A stretch of DNA of 64,000 nt from positions 3,457,501 to 3,521,500 of the forward strand of contig CP075525.1 of the NCBI GenBank assembly GCA_025808415.1, written 5' to 3'. Below, in pieces: positions 52,594-59,212 of the stretch. The stretch's first letter is position 1. Every line of letters starts with the position of its first letter. The notes under the pieces are model-generated. The model did no database searches and was not told the origin of the DNA. It worked only from the letters and a program-made list of their open reading frames with translations. The position numbers were made by a program, and so were the translations under genes. The stretch comes from Cyclobacteriaceae bacterium. GTDB taxonomy: Bacteria; Bacteroidota; Bacteroidia; Cytophagales; Cyclobacteriaceae.

Positions 52594-53066
52594 TAGGGAA
52601 TACCGATTTTCTTAAATATAAAATGCATTAACCAGGCAGGACCAATAAGGAGGAATTGAAGATCTTTAAAGAAGGAGGGTTTTTTTCCTTCCACTTTATG
52701 ACCATAGAACTGCCCAATCCAGGCTACTACAAAAATACCAAGGCAAATGGCCCACAGGGGTGCAATGTTTAACCCGGCAACAACCTTAACTAAAAACAGG
52801 CACAGCGCGGCAAACAACATCATGCCCAGGCTTAGCGGTATAGAAAGCGTTACGTAATATACAATGGCCAGTACCAATACTACGGTTGCCCAATGGGCAT
52901 ACGGGCTGTCGCCTAAAAACCCCCTGACAAAACCTGAGGGAATAGAAGCAACCAAACCCACTACACTAAAGAAAATTAGTGGAACACAGATCCAATGAAT
53001 GGCTTTATTGGTTTCGTTTTGATGACTTTCACCATATTCCGAAAGCAGGGCATCGATTCGTCTCAT
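52590..53066 (-). CDS. DUF962 / Mpo1-like membrane protein
   Basis: A 158-residue integral membrane protein of the DUF962 (Mpo1/YGL010w) family. The family signature is the N-terminal His motif YGESHQNETNKAIHWICVPL, with conserved His residues, followed by four hydrophobic helices (LIFFSVVGLVASIPSGFV, ATVVLVLAIVYYVTLSIPLSLGMMLFAALCLF, LWAICLGIFVVAWIGQFYGHKVEG). The yeast member is an iron-dependent dioxygenase that acts on 2-hydroxy fatty acids; GQFYGHKVEG has the second His. Whether this bacterial protein has the same activity is unknown. Overlaps the GNAT-like gene by four bases. Confidence 0.85.
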   Translation of the reverse strand: MRRIDALLSEYGESHQNETNKAIHWICVPLIFFSVVGLVASIPSGFVRGFLGDSPYAHWATVVLVLAIVYYVTLSIPLSLGMMLFAALCLFLVKVVAGLNIAPLWAICLGIFVVAWIGQFYGHKVEGKKPSFFKDLQFLLIGPAWLMHFIFKKIGIPY

Positions 53067-53117
53067 TGCAGTTCTATTTATGTGGTTGAAGTTAATGATC
53101 TATTTACAATCCTCAAA

Positions 53118-53684
53118 TCAACTCAATTTTGTTTTTACCCTGGCCCAATCCTTTATTTGCCAAAATACTTTGCCTGTGGTTAAATGGTTGCCTTTGGCAT
53201 CATGAATTTTAACTTCACAAGGAACAACTACAGCCTCCTGAGTTTGTAAAGGTTGGATTACTTTTTCCTGCAGCCAGTCAGACGAAATGGTAAACTCAGC
53301 AGTTGCATCCATCTTTCCCTGGTAGTGATAGTCCATTTCCATGCGTTGCATAATAATGCGGTACTTCTTCATGTCCAGGCTGCTGAGTAAAAGAAAACCG
53401 GTTGTAAATTCTGATATGGTAGCCAGGCCGCAGGCGTGCAATCCTTTAATGTGATTGAAATTGCTCCGCTTATACGGCATCAATGTTTTCAGTCGGAATT
53501 CATTCACTTCCAATACTTTGAATCCGTGCGGTTTATTGAATGGGATCATCCGGCTAAGCGACCAGTTAAGTAGCATTAGGTGGAACTTTGAAGTTCTGGC
53601 TTTCAATAGTATTTCATCGGGGCTAAACATAGGCTGAATCAGGTTTATGGTGTCTAAAGATAAAATTTTTGCAACCCAATCCAC
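53118..53684 (-). CDS. DUF4442 / hotdog-fold thioesterase-like protein
   Basis: A 188-residue protein with the hotdog fold pattern of DUF4442/PaaI-type thioesterases: NHIKGLHACGLATISEFTTGFLLLSSL, typical of a central helix with conserved residues, then KYRIIMQRMEMDYHYQGKMDATAEF and EVKIHDAKGNHLTTGKVFWQIKDW strands. Enzymes of this fold hydrolyse acyl-CoA or acyl-carrier thioesters, but the catalytic residue is not clear here. The start could be at 53684 or at Met 53630. It is the first gene of the minus-strand run that continues into DUF962, GNAT-like and GT2 genes. Confidence 0.75.
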   Translation of the reverse strand: MDWVAKILSLDTINLIQPMFSPDEILLKARTSKFHLMLLNWSLSRMIPFNKPHGFKVLEVNEFRLKTLMPYKRSNFNHIKGLHACGLATISEFTTGFLLLSSLDMKKYRIIMQRMEMDYHYQGKMDATAEFTISSDWLQEKVIQPLQTQEAVVVPCEVKIHDAKGNHLTTGKVFWQIKDWARVKTKLS

Positions 53685-53764
53685 CAGTCCTCGTTAAGTG
53701 GAACTAACCAATTTCTGTTTCCCTCCTAATCCCAGCCTTTTCAGTTAACATTAACCGTGCTGCC

Positions 53765-53845
53765 ATGAAAAAGAAAATTTCATTAGTGGATATTGTATTA
53801 ATGATGCCTGCCCTGGCTGCGTTACTCTATGGGATTTTAAGATAA
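53765..53845 (+). CDS. Candidate small membrane protein (26 residues)
   Basis: ATG 53765 opens a 26-codon frame, MKKKISLVDIVLMMPALAAL and so on, ending in TAA at 53843-53845. A basic start followed by one hydrophobic helix is the usual look of a small membrane protein. It is 17 bases before the saccharopine dehydrogenase-like gene, in the same direction. There is no homology evidence and it could be chance. Confidence 0.35.
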   Translation: MKKKISLVDIVLMMPALAALLYGILR

Positions 53846-53862
53846 GGGCAGTATTTTGCGGC

Positions 53863-54993
53863 ATGAAGAAAATAATTGTTCTTGGTGCCGGGCTGGTGGG
53901 TAAAGCCATGGCTATTGACCTTGCAAAATCCTTTGATGTTACCTCCACCGATATAAATGAGGATGCGCTGGACAGCGTTGCTGCGCATGGTATAAAAACT
54001 AAAAAGTCCGATCTCTCAAATCTTCAGCAACTCGCTGGCCTTTTAAAACCATTCGATCTGGTTGTGGGGGCTGTGCCCGGTTTCATGGGCTTTCAAACCG
54101 CCAAGACCGTAATTGAAGCCGGTAAAAATATGGTGGATATTTCGTTTTTTCCGGAAGATCCGTTTCTCCTCGATGAGCTTGCCAAAAAGAATAACGTTAC
54201 CATCGTTACCGATTGTGGTGTTGCCCCTGGTATGGGCAATGTTATTCTGGGTTACCACAATAAGCGAATGAAAATCAATTCTTATGAATGCCTGGTAGGC
54301 GGGCTGCCTGTGGTGCGTGAATGGCCTTATGAATACAAAGCTGTGTTCTCCCCTATTGATGTTATTGAAGAATATGTTCGACCGGCTCGTTACGTTCAAA
54401 ACGGAGCGGTAGTTATAAAAGAAGCTTTAAGTGATCCGGAACTAATCCCTTTTGATCAGGTGGGTACATTAGAGTCGTGGAATTCGGATGGTTTGCGTTC
54501 ACTCATCAAAACCATGCCGAACATTCCCAACATGATTGAAAAAACGTTGCGCTACCCAGGTTGTATCGAATACCTGCGCGTGTTGCGCGACACCGGGTAT
54601 TTTTCTTATGATGAGATTGACATCAAAGGTGTTAAAGTGAGGCCCATTGATGTAACCGCTAAACTCCTTTTTCCTAAGTGGAAACTAAAACCCGGTGAAG
54701 AAGAGTTTACTGTGATGCGTATTCGGATTGAAGGTGAGGAAGATGGTGCTCCAAAAATATATCAATACAATTTACTTGACCGAACCGAGAAAACTACCGC
54801 AACACTTTCCATGGCGCGTACAACCGGGTATACGTGCACTGCCGTTGTTCATTTGGTGGCTGATAACAAATTCAACCGCAAGGGCATTTGCCCGCCAGAG
54901 TATTTAGGAGAAGACGAGAATGATTTCAAGTTTATTTTGAGTTACCTGAAAGAGCGGGGGGTGAATTATAAAACAGACATAAGTAGCAAGTAG
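53863..54993 (+). CDS. Saccharopine dehydrogenase / lysine dehydrogenase family protein
   Basis: The 376-residue product has an N-terminal Rossmann fold MKKIIVLGAGLVGKAMAIDLA, DLVVGAVPGFMGFQTAKTVI, VTDCGVAPGMGNVILGYH and GGLPVVREWPYEYKAVFSPIDVIEEYVRPARYVQNG, which resembles bacterial lysine dehydrogenase / saccharopine dehydrogenase proteins. Enzymes of this family deaminate lysine or handle saccharopine-type adducts; a lysine role would fit a lysine catabolic or biosynthetic step. It is a distinct branch from the 18257-19582 protein, sharing the fold but not close in sequence. Followed 88 bases later by nhaC. Confidence 0.85.
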   Translation: MKKIIVLGAGLVGKAMAIDLAKSFDVTSTDINEDALDSVAAHGIKTKKSDLSNLQQLAGLLKPFDLVVGAVPGFMGFQTAKTVIEAGKNMVDISFFPEDPFLLDELAKKNNVTIVTDCGVAPGMGNVILGYHNKRMKINSYECLVGGLPVVREWPYEYKAVFSPIDVIEEYVRPARYVQNGAVVIKEALSDPELIPFDQVGTLESWNSDGLRSLIKTMPNIPNMIEKTLRYPGCIEYLRVLRDTGYFSYDEIDIKGVKVRPIDVTAKLLFPKWKLKPGEEEFTVMRIRIEGEEDGAPKIYQYNLLDRTEKTTATLSMARTTGYTCTAVVHLVADNKFNRKGICPPEYLGEDENDFKFILSYLKERGVNYKTDISSK

Positions 54994-55081
54994 TAAGTAG
55001 CAAGCAAAAATGAACTAACGCTCTGAAACTCAATACCACGTAAAATATAATTTATATCTTGCCTGAATTAACCATGGACTG

Positions 55082-56536
55082 ATGCAGAAAAAACAGGCTA
55101 CTTTATTCCAGGCGCTGCTCCCCATACTTGTTCTGATTGCGTTGCTTACTTTAAATGTGACCGTATTCGGATCGGATGCGATTGGCGGTGCCAATCAAAT
55201 TGTATTGCTCCTCGCTGCCGGTGTGGCCGGCTTAGTGGCCTGGTATTTAGGTTACACCTATACCGAAATTAACAGCAGCATTGTTAAAAGCATTAGCTCG
55301 GCCATGTCGGCCATCATTATTTTGCTCACCATCGGTTCACTTTCTGGTACCTGGCTGCTAAGCGGTATTGTTCCAGCCATGATTTATTACGGTATTAAAA
55401 TCCTTAATCCTACCATTTTTCTATTTGCAGCTTGTATAGTAAGCGCCATTGTTTCCCTGGCCACTGGCAGTTCATGGTCTACCATTGCCACCGTGGGTAT
55501 TGCCTTGCTGGGCATTGGCCAGGCACTTGATTTACCCGTTGGGGTGGTTGCCGGAGCCATTATATCAGGTGCTTATTTCGGTGATAAAATGTCGCCCTTA
55601 TCCGATACCACCAACCTGGCGCCCGCTATGGCGGGCACCGATTTGTTTACGCACATCCGGTACATGGTATACACTACCATTCCATCATTGGGCATTACAC
55701 TTGTTATTTTCCTGGTGTGGGGCTTTACATTTAATACAAGCGCTGCACAAACCGATTCAGATGCGGTGCTTTCGGCATTGGAAGCATCCTTCAATTTAAG
55801 TCCGCTGTTATTCATTGTTCCTGCCCTGGTCATTTTCATGATCGTTAAACGCGTACCGGCCGCACCGGCATTACTGGTTGGGGCATTGTTGGGTGGTTTA
55901 TTTGCTGTTATTTTTCAACCGCAGGTTGTCAACCAGGTTTCAGGCATTGATGGCGACTATTTAAAATCATCGTTTGTTGCCGTAATGAATGCCTTATCCA
56001 CCACCATTCATGTTCAAACGGATGACGCACAAATCAATGAACTGCTTACCGGCAAAGGCATGTACGGTATGTTAAATACTGTATGGTTGATTATCTGCGC
56101 CATGATTTTTGGTGGCGTAATGGAATCGTGTGGGTTGTTAAAACGCATTGCTGATGAAATCATCAAGTTTGCCCATTCTACGGGATCATTGGTAACATCA
56201 ACAGCCGCCACCTGTCTATTCTTTAATGTTACCGCCTCCGATCAATACATGGCCATAGCCGTGCCCGGCCGTATGTATGCCGATACCTATCGCAAACGTG
56301 GCTTAAAGCCAGAAGTGTTAAGCCGAACACTGGAAGATTCCGGAACGGTTACCTCTGTACTGGTTCCGTGGAATACCTGTGGTGCTACGCAAGCTGGTGT
56401 GCTGGGAATAGCCACAGCCGTATACGCTCCTTATACATTTTTTTGTATTATCAGTCCGTTCATGACGGTACTTTTTGCTTATTTGAATATTAAGATTCGC
56501 AGGTTGGATGACAAGCAGGAAAACCCCGCACCTTAA
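55082..56536 (+). CDS. nhaC: Na+/H+ antiporter, NhaC family
   Basis: NhaC-type antiporters exchange sodium for protons to control internal pH and salt. The 484-residue product has about eleven to twelve membrane helices and the family blocks AISGAYFGDKMSPLSDTTNLAPAMAGTDLF (written across residues about 155-195), GIVPAMIYYGIKILNP, FNVTASDQYMAIAVPGRMY and LEDSGTVTSVLVPWNTCGATQAGVLG, with charged residues inside helices as expected of a cation site. The start at 55082 (MQKKQATLFQALLPILVLIA) is well placed for the first helix. The 3' end is overlapped by the exonuclease gene by 29 bases. Confidence 0.9.
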   Translation: MQKKQATLFQALLPILVLIALLTLNVTVFGSDAIGGANQIVLLLAAGVAGLVAWYLGYTYTEINSSIVKSISSAMSAIIILLTIGSLSGTWLLSGIVPAMIYYGIKILNPTIFLFAACIVSAIVSLATGSSWSTIATVGIALLGIGQALDLPVGVVAGAIISGAYFGDKMSPLSDTTNLAPAMAGTDLFTHIRYMVYTTIPSLGITLVIFLVWGFTFNTSAAQTDSDAVLSALEASFNLSPLLFIVPALVIFMIVKRVPAAPALLVGALLGGLFAVIFQPQVVNQVSGIDGDYLKSSFVAVMNALSTTIHVQTDDAQINELLTGKGMYGMLNTVWLIICAMIFGGVMESCGLLKRIADEIIKFAHSTGSLVTSTAATCLFFNVTASDQYMAIAVPGRMYADTYRKRGLKPEVLSRTLEDSGTVTSVLVPWNTCGATQAGVLGIATAVYAPYTFFCIISPFMTVLFAYLNIKIRRLDDKQENPAP

Positions 56537-57104
56537 CGGGAACATAACCATTTCACATGAAGAGATAAACGACCTTCCGTTACGGTCGTTTACGGGAAAA
56601 ATTGTTTTGGTTCAGGAAGCGTCAAAGCTGGGCCGGGCTTTTGAGGAAATCCATGAACATGCCTATATCGGCTTTGATACGGAAACCAGGCCAAGTTTTA
56701 AAAAGGGCGTCCTGCATAAGGTATCACTTTTGCAAGTAGCCATACCGAACAAAGTTTTTTTAGTTCGCCTTAACCAAACCGGTTTCACCAAACACATTAT
56801 TGATTTTGTTGAAAATGATTCTTTAGTAAAGGCCGGTGTGGGCATCCGGGACGACATCAAAGCCATGCAAAAACTTTCGCGCTTTGAACCTGGTGGTTTT
56901 ACTGAACTGTCGACCCTGGCTAAAGAAGCCGGTTTACAGGTGGAGAGTGTAAAAAAACTTTCTGCATTATTGCTTGGCTTTCGTATATCAAAAGGTGCCC
57001 AAACCTCCAATTGGGAAGCGCCAACCCTTACCCAAAAACAATTGGAGTATGCTGCTACTGATGCCTGGGTTTGCCTGGAGATTTATAAAAAACTAAAAGG
57101 GTAA
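56508..57104 (+). CDS. 3'-5' exonuclease (DEDDy type)
   Basis: A 198-residue exonuclease domain of the DnaQ-like superfamily. The DEDDy residues are visible: Asp and Glu in YIGFDTETRPSF, Asp in KAGVGIRDDIKAM, and Tyr and Asp in LEYAATDAWVCLEIY. Stand-alone domains like this trim RNA or DNA ends, similar to RNase D or WRN-type domains, and lack the HRDC domain of RNase D. The start lies 29 bases inside nhaC, so translation is probably coupled. The next element is the RAYT-associated palindrome. Confidence 0.88.
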   Translation: MTSRKTPHLNGNITISHEEINDLPLRSFTGKIVLVQEASKLGRAFEEIHEHAYIGFDTETRPSFKKGVLHKVSLLQVAIPNKVFLVRLNQTGFTKHIIDFVENDSLVKAGVGIRDDIKAMQKLSRFEPGGFTELSTLAKEAGLQVESVKKLSALLLGFRISKGAQTSNWEAPTLTQKQLEYAATDAWVCLEIYKKLKG

Positions 57105-57105
57105 C

Positions 57106-57138
57106 AGACCTCCAAGGTCTTTGAGACCTTGGAGGTCT
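57106..57138. repeat. REP-like palindrome, left of RAYT
   Basis: AGACCTCCAAGGTCT-TTG-AGACCTTGGAGGTCT: perfect 15-bp arms and a 3-base loop. It begins one base after the exonuclease stop and ends 9 bases before the RAYT start. There is no T-tract, so it is not a plain terminator. Its match at 57675-57707 makes it the left half of a transposase-linked palindrome pair. Confidence 0.9.
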
Positions 57139-57147
57139 TGATAAAAA

Positions 57148-57693
57148 ATGGAAACGGGTAAACTATATCACCTCTACACCCATGCCAACGGAGCAGAAGA
57201 TCTTTTTAAAGAGACTACCAATTAGGAATATTTTCTTAATCAGTATAAAAAATACATTAGCCCGGTAGCCGATACATTGGTTTTCTGTTTAATGCCCAAT
57301 CATATCCATTTTTTAGCTCGTTTAAAAAATCATCAGGTTCTTGAGCCGGAAACAAAATCGAACAAACAAATTACACAACCATTTAGCAACCAGTTTAATT
57401 CCTATACGAAGGCCTACAATAAAAAATACAACAGAATGGGAAGCTTATTCATCCCGAATTTCAAACGTAAACCTATTGAAGACAACGACTACCTAACTCG
57501 GGTTATCCTTTATATTCACCTAAATCCAGTGCATCATGGGTTTGTCAAGTTCCCATCTCTTTGGGAGTGGAGTTCATTCAATATAATCGCAGATGAAGGT
57601 GAATCGTGGATAAAGAAAAATGAAGTGATTAATTGGTTTGGGACTAAAGAAAAGTTTTTAAATCAACATCTAACAGACCTCCAAGGCCTGTAA
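57148..57693 (+). pseudogene. REP-associated tyrosine transposase (RAYT), nonsense mutation
   Basis: RAYTs are single-copy relatives of IS200/IS605 transposases that act on REP palindromes. From ATG 57148 the product starts METGKLYHLYTHANGAEDLF and meets an in-frame TAG at 57223-57225 (codon 26). Read-through continues as EYFLNQYKKYISPVADTLV, CLMPNHIHFL (the HxH of the HUH motif) and LYIHLNPVHHGFV to a stop at 57691-57693, with no other damage. The second RAYT at 63776 reads Asn-Tyr at the broken spot, so a Tyr codon has become TAG. A short product from an internal start would lose the N-terminal part. The 3' end lies inside the right palindrome. Confidence 0.9.
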
Positions 57694-57707
57694 GGCCTTG
57701 GAGGTCT
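57675..57707. repeat. REP-like palindrome, right of RAYT
   Basis: AGACCTCCAAGGCC-TGTAA-GGCCTTGGAGGTCT: perfect 14-bp arms and a 5-base loop. The outer 12 bases of each arm are identical to the left copy (57106-57138). The left half encodes the last RAYT codons, the loop holds its stop, and the last base is the first base of the MFS gene's stop codon on the other strand. It lies between convergent genes. Confidence 0.9.
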
Positions 57708-58921
57708 TACAACATCTTCCGCTTCAAACTCCTTCGCGCCAGCAACGAACTGATGATAGTGAGAACAGCGCCTAGCAGCATAGCCGCTCCTGGTAAATAC
57801 ACCGGTGCATTTGCTCTGGAAAAATAAGCAAACAAGTTGTTCATTAAAGGCGGACCAACAATTGCCGTAATGCTCATCAAACTGGTAAAGCCCCCTTGCA
57901 ATTCTCCCTGCTCATTGGGCGGCACTATGCCCGACATAATTCCCTGAAGGGCCGGGCCGGCAATCCCACCTAAGCAATACACCACGGTAATGGCATACAT
58001 CATCCAGCCTTCTGTTGCCAAACCGAACAATAAAAATCCCAGTGCATATAAACTTAAGCCAACATAAACGCTTCGCTCCTGCCCCAGCTTGGGTATGATC
58101 AAACGGATAAGCCAGCCCTGAATAACGGCCGATACTAACCCAACCACGCCCAATGAAATACCAATGGCACGTTCATCCCACGCAAATTTCTCGATGGTGT
58201 AATACGACCAGTTACTTTGTACCGCATGACTGGATATGTAAAGAAACGCCAGCGACACAAATAACCCGGCAATTACCGGGTAGCGAAAAAGACTTTTTAG
58301 CGTACCCACCGGGTTGGCCCTTTTCCATTCAAACTTTCTGCGATTCTCAGGTTTTAACGATTCGGGCAGTATAAACAATCCATACAACCAATTCAGCAAT
58401 GTAAGGGCAGCCGCAACCATAAACGGAATGCGCGAACCATAACTTCCCAACAACCCGCCAATCACCGGGCCGATAATAAATCCTAATCCGAAAGCCGCAC
58501 CGATGATCCCAAAATTCTGTGCACGTTTTTCAGGTGTACTGATGTCGGCAATGTAAGCGCCTGCGGTAGTAAAACTCGCGCCCATAATTCCGGCTATTAC
58601 ACGCCCCACAAAAAGCCAACCCAACGTGGGGGCAAAAGCGAGGAATAAATAATCCAAACCAAAGCCAAACAACGAAGCCAGCAATACAGGCCTTCGCCCG
58701 AAACGATCGCTTAATCCGCCAACAATTGGCGAACAGATAAATTGCATGATGGCATATACCGAAACCAGCCAACCTCCGTAAGCTGCCGCTTCACTCAGCG
58801 AACCATGGCTAAGCTCCTGTATCAGCTTTGGTAATACCGGAATAATTATTCCAAGACCGGTAACATCAATAAGCAACGTTATAAAAATGAAGCCAAGGGC
58901 GGGCTGGCGGTGAGAGGGCAT
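57707..58921 (-). CDS. MFS transporter, TCR/Tet-like family
   Basis: From Met at 58921 the product is 404 residues with about twelve membrane helices. The N-terminal part has [21 protein letters not shown] and the Tet-type loop [21 protein letters not shown] (the conserved GxxxDRxGRR loop 2-3 motif), then [22 protein letters not shown] (motif C region) and [14 protein letters not shown]. The family includes tetracycline and other drug exporters, but no drug can be named from sequence. The last base of the right RAYT palindrome overlaps its stop codon. The start is upstream of the tracrRNA-like region, and the same strand carries that RNA. Confidence 0.88.
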   Translation of the reverse strand: MPSHRQPALGFIFITLLIDVTGLGIIIPVLPKLIQELSHGSLSEAAAYGGWLVSVYAIMQFICSPIVGGLSDRFGRRPVLLASLFGFGLDYLFLAFAPTLGWLFVGRVIAGIMGASFTTAGAYIADISTPEKRAQNFGIIGAAFGLGFIIGPVIGGLLGSYGSRIPFMVAAALTLLNWLYGLFILPESLKPENRRKFEWKRANPVGTLKSLFRYPVIAGLFVSLAFLYISSHAVQSNWSYYTIEKFAWDERAIGISLGVVGLVSAVIQGWLIRLIIPKLGQERSVYVGLSLYALGFLLFGLATEGWMMYAITVVYCLGGIAGPALQGIMSGIVPPNEQGELQGGFTSLMSITAIVGPPLMNNLFAYFSRANAPVYLPGAAMLLGAVLTIISSLLARRSLKRKML

Positions 58922-59048
58922 AAAATGGGAAGTTTCAATTATGCCAAAATAAGGCATTTATAAGGCAAATTCTGCATAAACACAAAAAGTGACATGGGCT
59001 GTCAGTACAAGTTTCCTAAATTAGGGTATCATTGAATCAATATTGGCT

Positions 59049-59175
59049 TAAAAAAGACGACCCCGGTTTTGCCAGGGCCGTCTTAAATGTTTTCACAACG
59101 GAATAAATAACAAAAAAGCCCCACCGAGGCAGGGCTGAGAAATTCTTCGGCTTATAGCCTTATTGTGATTTGCAA
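59049..59175 (-). ncRNA. Probable tracrRNA of the cas9 locus
   Basis: Read on the minus strand, GCAAATCACAA (complement of 59163-59173) is followed by AATAAGGCTATAAGCCG (a nexus-like hairpin at 59149-59159), then two strong intrinsic terminators: 59117-59136 (AGCCC...GGGCT, 8-9 bp, T-tract) and 59054-59084 (13-bp stem, 5-base loop, T-tract). Read on the plus strand, the first segment is TTGTGATTTGC, which matches the opening of the CRISPR repeat I recall from Bacteroidetes type II-C arrays (GTTGTGATTTGC). So the minus-strand RNA would carry the anti-repeat. No protein-coding frame explains two minus-strand terminators in a row here. The end could be at either terminator. Confidence 0.65.
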
Positions 59176-59178
59176 GAG

Positions 59179-59209
59179 TAAAGTTAAAGACATAATTAAA
59201 ATAGACAAG
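59179..59209 (-). promoter_or_regulatory. Candidate promoter of the tracrRNA-like transcript
   Basis: On the minus strand, CTTG (59206-59209) is followed after 19 bases by TAACTTTA (59179-59186). Each box is one base off the phylum consensus, and the spacing is the same as in the clear promoter at 30139-30169. Transcription would start near 59175-59172, placing the anti-repeat at the 5' end of the RNA. Confidence 0.4.
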
Positions 59210-59212
59210 CAT

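Noticed and set aside
57106..57138. Palindrome as a terminator of the exonuclease gene
   Set aside because: It has very strong arms but no T-tract on either strand, and an identical partner lies at the far end of the RAYT, so it is better read as a RAYT-linked palindrome.
59165..59212. Upstream GTG giving Cas9 an extra 16 residues
   Set aside because: The added residues (ICKSKVKDIIKIDKH) are not part of the Cas9 family, and the stretch overlaps the anti-repeat. The ATG at 59213 gives the standard start right before RuvC-I.
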